DNA of 41,583 nt from a virus. How positions within the stretch are numbered: the stretch's first letter is position 1; each line of letters opens with the position of its first letter. The stretch covers positions 1 to 41,583 of the IMG/VR virus record IMGVR_UViG_3300046001_010285; one strand, written 5' to 3'. The notes beneath the pieces were generated by a model that had not been told where the DNA came from, did not search any database, and saw nothing but the letters and a program-made list of their open reading frames with translations. The translations under genes and the position numbers were made by a program. Below, piece by piece: positions 22,248 through 29,802 of the stretch.

Positions 22248-22254
22248 CAAAACT

Positions 22255-23550
22255 ATGCCCAGACTCAGCCTTTACCGCCCAAATCGCACTCGTGATTACC
22301 AATTTTTAGATAGAACTGTGTCCGAAATGTACACAGTGGGCGGCCTTGACATATTTGTACACAAGTACATGGGCCCAATCACTGGTCCCACCGAGGGGAC
22401 CAATGATGCCACTATCCCTATTTACGACAACGAAAATCCCCTGAACATTCAAGACCTATTGTTGCTGGAAAACCGGGACAGAGTATATGATCCAGATATC
22501 TATGTCATGAGAGGTGTGTACAATCAACAAGACATTGATTTTGACCTTACTCAGTTTGGGCTGTTTTTGCAGAACGACACCCTGTTTATCACGTTTCACT
22601 ACAATGACATGATAGACACGTTTGGGCGCAAACTCATGAACGGCGATGTGCTTGAGATACCCAATCTCAAAGATTACAATCCACTCAATCCCAATCGTTT
22701 GCCGTTGCCAAAATATTACGTGATCCAAGACGCGGCTTTTGCCAGCGAAGGATTCAGTCAGACCTGGTTGCCGCATGTGTGGCGTGTCAAAGCCACGCCC
22801 ATGACCAACAGCCAAGAATTCAAGGATATTCTAAACAAACCTCAGGTCACAGAAAATATCTGGGACAATGGAAATTTCTATCCCGTGGGCTCCGTTGTAA
22901 ACTACAACGGTGGTTATTATCAAGCCATTCAAAACACTCCCAGTGGCATAGACATTACCAATGCACAGTATTGGATGGCATACACGCCGCCTACCGAGGC
23001 CGAGACCATGACCACTCGGCCCAAGGATCAAGAAATCAATGATGCGATACTGACTCAGGCCGAAATTGAAGTACCATTGAGCGGATATGACACAGCTCTG
23101 TTCTACATTGAACCAACCTTGAACGGGGAGCCAGCCAATCCTGATGGACTCACTGCTGACGATACTGCTGTGACTGTGGATGGTACCCAAGGCGGCATGA
23201 ACATCACTCCCAGTGGTCCAGGTTACACTCGAGGCTATCTCACTGGCGACAACGTTCCCAATGGATATCCTGTCACCAGCGGTGTGGCGTTTCCGGTCAG
23301 TCCTGTGGTAGGCGACTACTGCTTGCGCCTAGATTATTTTCCAAATAGACTGTTTAGATACGATGGCATTCGTTGGGTCAAGATTGAAGATGGTGTGCGA
23401 ACCAGTCTCAACAACGGACCAGAAAACAAAACTTTGCGCAGTGGCTTTGTCAACAACACCGACACTGTCAACACCACTGATCGTGGAGCTATACCCAGTA
23501 GACAGAGTCTCAGTGATATACTGCGTCCTCAAGCAGACAACGGCGGTTAA
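22255..23550 (+). CDS. 14: Neck protein gp14 (with extra C-terminal modules)
   Basis: A 431-residue protein; T4 gp14 has 256. Residues 1-190 follow the neck family: LDIFVHKYMG (31-40), NIQDLLLLENRDRVYDPDIY (64-83), VMRGVYNQQDIDFDLTQFGL (84-103, equivalent to the MRGVE-type segment of T4 gp14), then TLFITFHYNDMID and GDVLEIPNLKDYNPLNPNRL. An added segment at 201-243 (NGNFYPVGSVVNYNGGYYQA, then a YW pair) resembles a small carbohydrate-binding fold. A later FPNRLFRYDGIRWVKIED motif near 363-380 is a W-rich module I know from marine T4-like phages. gp14 joins gp13 to form the neck. It is translated without a visible ribosome site. Confidence 0.82.
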   Translation: MPRLSLYRPNRTRDYQFLDRTVSEMYTVGGLDIFVHKYMGPITGPTEGTNDATIPIYDNENPLNIQDLLLLENRDRVYDPDIYVMRGVYNQQDIDFDLTQFGLFLQNDTLFITFHYNDMIDTFGRKLMNGDVLEIPNLKDYNPLNPNRLPLPKYYVIQDAAFASEGFSQTWLPHVWRVKATPMTNSQEFKDILNKPQVTENIWDNGNFYPVGSVVNYNGGYYQAIQNTPSGIDITNAQYWMAYTPPTEAETMTTRPKDQEINDAILTQAEIEVPLSGYDTALFYIEPTLNGEPANPDGLTADDTAVTVDGTQGGMNITPSGPGYTRGYLTGDNVPNGYPVTSGVAFPVSPVVGDYCLRLDYFPNRLFRYDGIRWVKIEDGVRTSLNNGPENKTLRSGFVNNTDTVNTTDRGAIPSRQSLSDILRPQADNGG

Positions 23551-23553
23551 TTT

Positions 23554-24972
23554 ATGCAACAATTTTTTTACGATGATCAAATACGCAGATTCCTTCTGCA
23601 ATTTGCTAGAATCTGCAGCAACTTTCAAGTTGAATACGGTCGCGAAGAAAATAGTGATCAGGCTGCACTGTTGCGAGTTCCAGTACGATACGGCGATGCT
23701 ACACGCAATGCACAGACCATAATTCAGGAAAATTCGGCCAACAACTTGCCATCAAGCCCATTGATGACATTTTATGTTCACAACCTTGAATATGACCGGC
23801 CCCGCATGCAAGAGCCGTATTTTGTCAGCAAAACAAATGTGCGTCAAAGAACCTATGATGAACAAACAGATTCATATGAACGCACACAGGGCAATGCATT
23901 TACCATAGAACGGTTGATGCCGGTACCTTACAGTCTTGGTATCACCCTGGATATTTGGACTTCAAACACCAATCAAAAATTGCAACTATTGGAACAGTTA
24001 TTGATACTGTTCAATCCCAGTCTAGAAGTTCAAAGCACTGACAACTTTATTGACTGGACCAGTCTCAGCTTGGTTTATCTTGACAGTGTGAACTGGAGCA
24101 GTCGCACCATTCCCACCGGCACCAATGATACCATAGACATCGCTACTCTCAAGTTCAGTTTGCCCATTTGGATCAGTCCACCAGCCAAACTCAAGAAGTT
24201 TGGAGTAATTGAACGTGTGATAGCCAGCATGTATGACGTACAGGGCGACATCAACAATGCCATTCTCAACAGTGATTTGCTGCTGGGCACTAGACAGATT
24301 ATCACTCCCTACAACTACGCAGTTGTGGTAATAGGAAATCGCATACAGATAGCACGACCAGCACAGGCTTTTGCTGAAGAGCCTGCCAACGACAGTATTG
24401 ACCCCACTGTAATAGTGAGTGACAGCAATCTTCTTTGGCCTGCTGTGATTGACCTGTACGGCACATTGCGTCCAGGTGTAAGCCAAATTCGTCTAACACA
24501 GGCCGACGGCACCGAAGTAATAGGAACTGTGACACTGGATCCCTTGGACGATCGCTTTCTGCTGTATGATGTTGACGTTGACACTATACCACAAAATACA
24601 TTACCGCCTGTGGATGCAGTGATAAATCCCTTAGTCAGCGCACCAAGATTTGGCTTGCCTAATCCTGCAGACGGCCAACGATATCTCTTGACCGAAGACA
24701 CTGGCTTTCCTGGGCAAGGCAGTAACATTGCTGCCACTGCCTGGATCGGGGATGGGCAGCGATCGGACATACCCTTGGTGGCACGTGCCAACGACATCAT
24801 TGAATATCGCGGCAATCGTTGGCAAGTGGTGTTTCCTGCAGCACAGGTCACCACAGGTGGTCAGTATGTGACCAATTTGACAACTGCAATTCAATACGAA
24901 TGGAACGGTGAAAATTGGATAAAAAGTTACCAAGGGGTATACGAAGGGGGTCTCTGGACTCTAGTGCTTTAA
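23554..24972 (+). CDS. 15: Tail terminator / sheath stabiliser gp15
   Basis: A 472-residue protein; T4 gp15 has 272. The start matches gp15 closely (MQQFFYDDQIRRFLLQFARI against the FYNSSFRRYATLMGDL pattern of T4). Next come LLRVPVRYGDATR (about 40-52), MTFYVHNLEYDRPRM (about 70-85), PVPYSLGITLDIWTSNTNQK, and LQLLEQLLILFNPSL (about 145-159). It caps the contracted-tail end and joins the tail to the neck. The extra C-terminal 200 residues end in a W-rich module (ANDIIEYRGNRWQVVFPA, then AIQYEWNGENWIKSYQG) that I recall from marine T4-like gp15 proteins. It follows gp14 by three bases. Confidence 0.88.
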   Translation: MQQFFYDDQIRRFLLQFARICSNFQVEYGREENSDQAALLRVPVRYGDATRNAQTIIQENSANNLPSSPLMTFYVHNLEYDRPRMQEPYFVSKTNVRQRTYDEQTDSYERTQGNAFTIERLMPVPYSLGITLDIWTSNTNQKLQLLEQLLILFNPSLEVQSTDNFIDWTSLSLVYLDSVNWSSRTIPTGTNDTIDIATLKFSLPIWISPPAKLKKFGVIERVIASMYDVQGDINNAILNSDLLLGTRQIITPYNYAVVVIGNRIQIARPAQAFAEEPANDSIDPTVIVSDSNLLWPAVIDLYGTLRPGVSQIRLTQADGTEVIGTVTLDPLDDRFLLYDVDVDTIPQNTLPPVDAVINPLVSAPRFGLPNPADGQRYLLTEDTGFPGQGSNIAATAWIGDGQRSDIPLVARANDIIEYRGNRWQVVFPAAQVTTGGQYVTNLTTAIQYEWNGENWIKSYQGVYEGGLWTLVL

Positions 24973-25400
24973 AAGCAGTAGGCGTCTGGTTCAGATCAAA
25001 CAGCACTGGTAGATATCTCTATCTGCTGCGCAACGATGTCAAACACCCTGGAAACTGGGGGCTGCCCGGCGGCAAATTAGAATCTGGAGAAACCTTGCTC
25101 AGCGGCATGGAACGCGAATGCATTGAAGAACTGGGTTACTTTCCCCAATATCAACGACTGGTGCCACTGGAAAAATTCACTTCAGCTGACAGAACTTTTG
25201 AATATCACACCTGGGTATGCAGCGTGGATCAAGAATTTGTACCGACGCTCAATCACGAACATCTCGGCTACGCTTGGATCAACGCAGGCATATTTCCCCG
25301 ACCCATGCATCCTGGTCTTTGGAACACTGTAAACATTGACGCTGTAAAAGACAAAATCCTGCGATTGGAGCAGGATTTTGCTATAATCACCCCAACCTAA
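24915..25400 (+). CDS. Nudix hydrolase
   Basis: A Nudix enzyme of up to 161 residues. The Nudix box GKLESGE-x7-REcIEELGY (residues 53-75) is complete, with the catalytic Glu pair at 71-72. The preceding LYLLRNDVKHPGNWGLPGG fits GDP-mannose/NTP-type Nudix enzymes. Such enzymes hydrolyse nucleoside diphosphates linked to another group, for example oxidised nucleotides or sugar nucleotides. The start is uncertain: the open frame begins with TTG 24915 inside gp15. A CTG at 24954, just after a GGGGG run, would give a protein starting at LDSSALKAVG. Either way the gene overlaps the end of gp15 and is probably co-translated. It ends inside a hairpin terminator. Confidence 0.85.
   Translation: MDKKLPRGIRRGSLDSSALKAVGVWFRSNSTGRYLYLLRNDVKHPGNWGLPGGKLESGETLLSGMERECIEELGYFPQYQRLVPLEKFTSADRTFEYHTWVCSVDQEFVPTLNHEHLGYAWINAGIFPRPMHPGLWNTVNIDAVKDKILRLEQDFAIITPT
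25353..25379. terminator. Bidirectional hairpin terminator at the convergent junction
   Basis: AAAATCCTGC (25353-25362) pairs perfectly with GCAGGATTTT (25370-25379) around a 7-base loop. The A and T ends give U-rich tails on either strand. It lies in the last codons of the Nudix gene, where the gp14-gp15-Nudix unit meets the minus-strand fibre unit. Confidence 0.7.
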
Positions 25401-25403
25401 TTT

Positions 25404-28400
25404 TTAGGCCTGGCTTTCCTGGAAGCTGATCTGCACTTCGCCCACAGGGTTACTGACTGTGTTTAGTGATTGAACAGTCACTGCCAAAACTTCTGGACCA
25501 TTGGGATATGTGCCTGTACCTGGAATAGCCGAAGTTCCCAGCTGTTTGACTTGACCCAGATCCAACACACCCTGGTTCACCGAACTTACCGGAATAGCAA
25601 ACAAACGTTCACCACCCTGAATGTCCACAGTCACCGCTTGTACAGTCAAGTTCAGATCGTTCAGCGGCGTTGCGCCGCCGATCAAGTTTCCTGTAACTCT
25701 CAGTGTGTCGCCCACTGCATAACCACTGCCTGCCACCTGTACAGTGATTGCTGTGGTTGTAACACTGTATGAAGTTCCTGAGCTTGTTAACTGCACAGTG
25801 ACGTTAGCACCAGTACCGCTTGAACTCACCACAGTGGGACTGATACCGCTAAAAGTTTGAGTTCTGCTGAATGTTACTTTGACACCTGATCTACTAAAAC
25901 CACCAATGGTGTTCAAAGGTGCGTCAGTTACACCGCCTGACGTTATGTCTGTGTATCTTGGCGAAGTACTGAACTGTGTGAAGCTGGGCTGAAAGCCGCC
26001 GCCTGCGTTGTTGATACCTACCCAGGTGGTATTGGCACTGTCAATATTGGTGGGATTGATAATGCCTTCCACAAGATATCGACCAGTAGTAACTTGAATA
26101 TTCAAACCTGTCAGTGCCAGAGCAGATCTGTTCACAAGATCGCGTTGTCCTAGATTACCAATAATACCGTTGCTGACACTGGGCGCCAATCTCATGGCAA
26201 ATACCAACAGTTTTGTACCAATTGTGTTAGGTAAACCAAAGTTGGTACGGTTAAAAGTGAATTGGAAGCCTTCGTCACCGTCGAAGTCACCATCCATGAT
26301 AATTGCACTACCCCAGTGGTTCACCAGGGGTGTACAGGTATTACTGATAATCAGCACACCGGTGTTTTCATCATGGCTGGTAGCAGCACTGCTGGTAAAG
26401 CTTCGGTTGGCTCCCTCAATCCATTGAGTGAATGTAGCGCCGCGTGTGCATCCCTGTAACACATTGCCTTCTTTGTTGGTGTATTTGATGATTTCACTGT
26501 CAATCATCACAAACACCGGATAAGGAACACTAGCGTCTGGATAGTCTGTTGCATCCAGCAAAGTGATTTGTGTCGCACTTGGGTCAATAGCACTGGCCAA
26601 AGCACTGACCGGCGTTTCATTAATAGCTTCATATCTTGCTGGCAGGTTACCAGTACGCATGAATGCTTCGATGTTGACGTTGTTGTTGATTCTACGATGT
26701 GCCCAGGCAAATCTACCATCTTGTCCACGGATCATCCAGATCACACTACCAGCACCGTACCAGCTGTATTCCAAGGCATACATCTGCATCTTGGTAGCAT
26801 CATATGTAAATGCACTGGGGCCAGTGCCGTCTATGGTATCAATGTTGAAATCTGGCTGTCTCACACGAATTTCTGTACGCAATGCCATTTTCACGCGAGT
26901 TTGATTTTCCACTCCACGGAAGGGAGGAACCACTGTGAGTCTGTTGTTGTCAATGATGCTGGTCACTGCATAGGTCATGCCACGAATCACAACAATGTCA
27001 CCATTGTTGAGCTGATCTTGGAATCTACAGGTACCATCACCAGTGACCAAGTTGCTGCTGATACCAATGCTGACCAGACCTGCCAATTGACTGGTACAAC
27101 TGCGTTGAACCACGCAGCAATTCTGTCCGTCATGTTCCCAGAACATGCCGTTTTGATCATCGTACATGCCGGTTCTCACCGCTGCACCGTGCCAGCTAGT
27201 GATGCTGACTCTGGGCTGCTGTCCCAGTATAGGAGTCACACTGCCCAATACTGCTTGTGCTTCTACCTTGAACGCGATATCGCTCACGATTTCAGTCACA
27301 ACATAACCATCAAAATCGTAGCCCGAAGTTGTGACATTTTGAATCCAGCATGTAGCACCAGGATTGAGACCATGTGGCAGATCCACTGTGACAGTAATAT
27401 TGCTGTTGATAGCAGTGCCGTCAGCCACAATGTCGGCGATGTCATATGTGGGCTGAAGTGTGGTACCAGTGGAGAAGAAGATGCCTTTACCAGACTGATA
27501 ACGGAAATATTTTTTGGTTTGTCGCTGTGCGCTGGCACCACGAGTTGGCGATCCAGAACTAATTACCACGCCGCCATCAAATGGTCTTGGCAAGAAAGTG
27601 GCATTGCTTCGCACATATAGCTGCCCATCAAGACTGCCCGAAACCGCGGCTCCGGTCTTGGCCTGATAGGTAAAGGTTGTGGTTGTGGGCACACTGAGAA
27701 TTAGGAAGCTGCCTTCGCCATATGCTTGGTTGGTGCCTGAAGTCAAGTTCACCAAAATTGGAGTTCCTGGCACCATGCCATGTGCATATCGTGTGGTGAT
27801 TGTTATGGTACTAGGGTTAGCGCCGTCACTCACAATGCTAACAATGTCAAAGTTTGCACCTGTGTAAGGGAAAGCCTGACGCACCACTGAAGCATAGTTG
27901 TTGATGGGGAAGCCCGGAACCAGTGCAGGACTGCGTCGTGGATAATAGAAAAAGTTATTGGTGTTGTCTTGGAACACAAGATTGATACCGTCAACGTTGG
28001 TGTTTTCTGTGTTTTGACTACTGATAAATTCACCTGCGTCAATGGGAGTATCACTTTGATTTACTCCAACCTGCGGTATGTTGTTGTCACCAGTGGCATA
28101 GAAAATGCCGGTCATGCGTACCATGAAGCTGCCTGCACCTGCACCAGTGAGTGCAGTGGTGCTGAACTGACCACGAGAGATAGTCTGTGATCCGTTGATA
28201 GCAGTGCTGACTGCTGTGTGTTGTACAAGTTCAACGTTGCTGCTGACTTTTTGCATCACACTGCCAACTCCGTATTGTGCTGCAGGCGGAATGTTGTACC
28301 AACCACGTGTGAGCTGCACCTGTGTTGCGCTGGTTACTTCGTCAATTCTGGCTACCTCAATACGATCAACGTTGGTGACACTGGCGCCAATCAGCAGATT

Positions 28401-29396
28401 GGCGTTGCCTGCGTTTGTGTTGTTGGTTTGTCGTGTCACTGTGAGAATGTTGGCGGTAACACCAGTCACAGCACATGCTTCAAACACATTGGCTGTTTCA
28501 GTAGCAATCAAGATATAGGAACCGTCCACAATGTTGGCAGCGGCTGCATTGGCCACGTTGATTGTGGTTGTAAGGGGACTGGTTACGTTGGCCACTGCCA
28601 CAGTGGTGCCGCCAGCACCGCTCAAGGGGCAGCGCAGCAACAACACATTGTCGCCAACAGTGAATCCAGTTGTACTGCCAACGTTGAATGTTCGTTCCGC
28701 TGAACTTTGTACATTGCTGGTCACATAGGTTGTGTTGAAAGCTAGAGTGTTGCCTTGAGTCTGGCTAATCAGCAAGGCATAATCATTGGTTACCCATTGC
28801 GGACTCAAAACGCTTGTGGGTGTAACAGTTGAAGTAGGATTGCTCAGGCGCAATGCTGTATCAGTGTTAGATGTAATCAAATCATCGCCGGCCAAAAGAC
28901 TGGCATAGCCGTTGACGTTGTATACCAAGTCGCCGCCAATGTCTTCGTAAAATCCCGGAATATAGTTGTTGGTGCTGACGTTTTCCCACTTGGTTTTCTG
29001 CAAGCCGTATTCAAAGTCAGCGTCAATCAGAGATTCAGGGTTTGAAACACGGCTTCGGCCGATTGCATCTACACCAAAATTCCAGGGCACTACCTTGAGA
29101 TTTTGATCCTCATAGTAAATGGCCAGTTCGTCTGTGCTACTCATGGTCACTGTACTGGCGTTCAGTGTCAGTGTGGTTGTTCCCGCATAGGCAGTGGGAA
29201 AATCAGCATCAGTGCCCGGAGTCCAGACCGCAGTACCCCCTAGAGTATTGTCTGCAAAGTTGAAAATTGGCAGATTGTCGGTGGTGTTATAAATGGCCAG
29301 GAAATCTTCAATAGGAACATTGTTGGGTACTTTGATTGTGCCTAGCCCGGCTGTGCCTGGTGTAAACACATAATTGTAAATTCTTGATCTTGCCAT
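25404..29396 (-). CDS. Large tail fibre/baseplate-associated structural protein
   Basis: A 1330-residue beta-rich protein, low in Cys and rich in Thr, Val, Asn and Gly. The N-terminal 180 residues (RIYNYVFTPGTAGLGTIKVP, LAIYYEDQNLKVVPWNFGVD, then LIDADFEYGLQKTKWENVS) carry the DADFEYGLQ-x-TKWE motif, which I recall in large structural proteins of marine T4-like phages. A series of Ig- or beta-sandwich-like segments follows (ITITTRYAHGMVPGTPILVN, ITVTVDLPHGLNPGATCWIQ), with a repeated PHG-type motif. It is not a recognisable copy of a T4 wedge or fibre gene, although gp10-like or fibre-connector roles are possible. A GGAG ribosome site precedes the ATG. It is the last gene of the minus-strand fibre unit. 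Confidence 0.75.
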   Translation of the reverse strand: MARSRIYNYVFTPGTAGLGTIKVPNNVPIEDFLAIYNTTDNLPIFNFADNTLGGTAVWTPGTDADFPTAYAGTTTLTLNASTVTMSSTDELAIYYEDQNLKVVPWNFGVDAIGRSRVSNPESLIDADFEYGLQKTKWENVSTNNYIPGFYEDIGGDLVYNVNGYASLLAGDDLITSNTDTALRLSNPTSTVTPTSVLSPQWVTNDYALLISQTQGNTLAFNTTYVTSNVQSSAERTFNVGSTTGFTVGDNVLLLRCPLSGAGGTTVAVANVTSPLTTTINVANAAAANIVDGSYILIATETANVFEACAVTGVTANILTVTRQTNNTNAGNANLLIGASVTNVDRIEVARIDEVTSATQVQLTRGWYNIPPAAQYGVGSVMQKVSSNVELVQHTAVSTAINGSQTISRGQFSTTALTGAGAGSFMVRMTGIFYATGDNNIPQVGVNQSDTPIDAGEFISSQNTENTNVDGINLVFQDNTNNFFYYPRRSPALVPGFPINNYASVVRQAFPYTGANFDIVSIVSDGANPSTITITTRYAHGMVPGTPILVNLTSGTNQAYGEGSFLILSVPTTTTFTYQAKTGAAVSGSLDGQLYVRSNATFLPRPFDGGVVISSGSPTRGASAQRQTKKYFRYQSGKGIFFSTGTTLQPTYDIADIVADGTAINSNITVTVDLPHGLNPGATCWIQNVTTSGYDFDGYVVTEIVSDIAFKVEAQAVLGSVTPILGQQPRVSITSWHGAAVRTGMYDDQNGMFWEHDGQNCCVVQRSCTSQLAGLVSIGISSNLVTGDGTCRFQDQLNNGDIVVIRGMTYAVTSIIDNNRLTVVPPFRGVENQTRVKMALRTEIRVRQPDFNIDTIDGTGPSAFTYDATKMQMYALEYSWYGAGSVIWMIRGQDGRFAWAHRRINNNVNIEAFMRTGNLPARYEAINETPVSALASAIDPSATQITLLDATDYPDASVPYPVFVMIDSEIIKYTNKEGNVLQGCTRGATFTQWIEGANRSFTSSAATSHDENTGVLIISNTCTPLVNHWGSAIIMDGDFDGDEGFQFTFNRTNFGLPNTIGTKLLVFAMRLAPSVSNGIIGNLGQRDLVNRSALALTGLNIQVTTGRYLVEGIINPTNIDSANTTWVGINNAGGGFQPSFTQFSTSPRYTDITSGGVTDAPLNTIGGFSRSGVKVTFSRTQTFSGISPTVVSSSGTGANVTVQLTSSGTSYSVTTTAITVQVAGSGYAVGDTLRVTGNLIGGATPLNDLNLTVQAVTVDIQGGERLFAIPVSSVNQGVLDLGQVKQLGTSAIPGTGTYPNGPEVLAVTVQSLNTVSNPVGEVQISFQESQA

Positions 29397-29400
29397 TTGT

Positions 29401-29793
29401 TTAAACTCCGAATATGATCTGTAATGCAGTCAACCGCGACTGGGTATTTTGACCCAGTTTGTCATAAGTGATAGCGCCATTCTGTATTTTGGCTGTGCTC
29501 ACGGTGTTGTCACTGGGCGTGCCAGTATATAGTGTGTCTCCAAATATCAAGCCAAAGAATGGTGTGTTGAGAGCCGGGGCAACTGCAAAACTTATAGTGC
29601 TGGCCGTTATACTGAAATCTACTCCAGGGTTGAGCACCACATTGTTGAGACTCACCAGCATGGCAAATGACGATGGGGGACTGGCACTTTGCCCGCCCAC
29701 TGTAATGGGAAAGCTCTGAGTGCTGCCGTCAAATGTGAGATTGTCCAGTTTGCGATACTGTCCAATCTGTGGGGTATTACCTACATAAGCCAT
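29401..29793 (-). CDS. Small fibre-associated structural protein
   Basis: A 130-residue protein of a type I recall from marine phage tail regions: MAYVGNTPQIGQYRKLDNLT, then FPITVGGQ, then the MLVSLNNVVLNPGVDFSI pattern shared with fibre N-terminal domains. It ends SDNTVSTAKIQNGAITYDKL, a trimeric-fibre-type 'T.KI.NGAIT..KL' segment. It probably forms a connector or short fibre with its neighbours. An AAGGA ribosome site is present, and the downstream 1330-residue gene starts four bases after its stop. Confidence 0.72.
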   Translation of the reverse strand: MAYVGNTPQIGQYRKLDNLTFDGSTQSFPITVGGQSASPPSSFAMLVSLNNVVLNPGVDFSITASTISFAVAPALNTPFFGLIFGDTLYTGTPSDNTVSTAKIQNGAITYDKLGQNTQSRLTALQIIFGV

Positions 29794-29802
29794 TGTGAAT
29801 CC

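Noticed and set aside
22179-22250. Longer start of the conserved hypothetical at 22250
   Set aside because: It lies upstream of a strong sigma70-type promoter and without a ribosome site, whereas the ATG at 22178 has GGAG.
25382-25387. TATAAT on the plus strand inside the end of the Nudix gene
   Set aside because: It points into the antisense of the fibre transcript and has no suitable -35; probably chance in an AT-rich junction.
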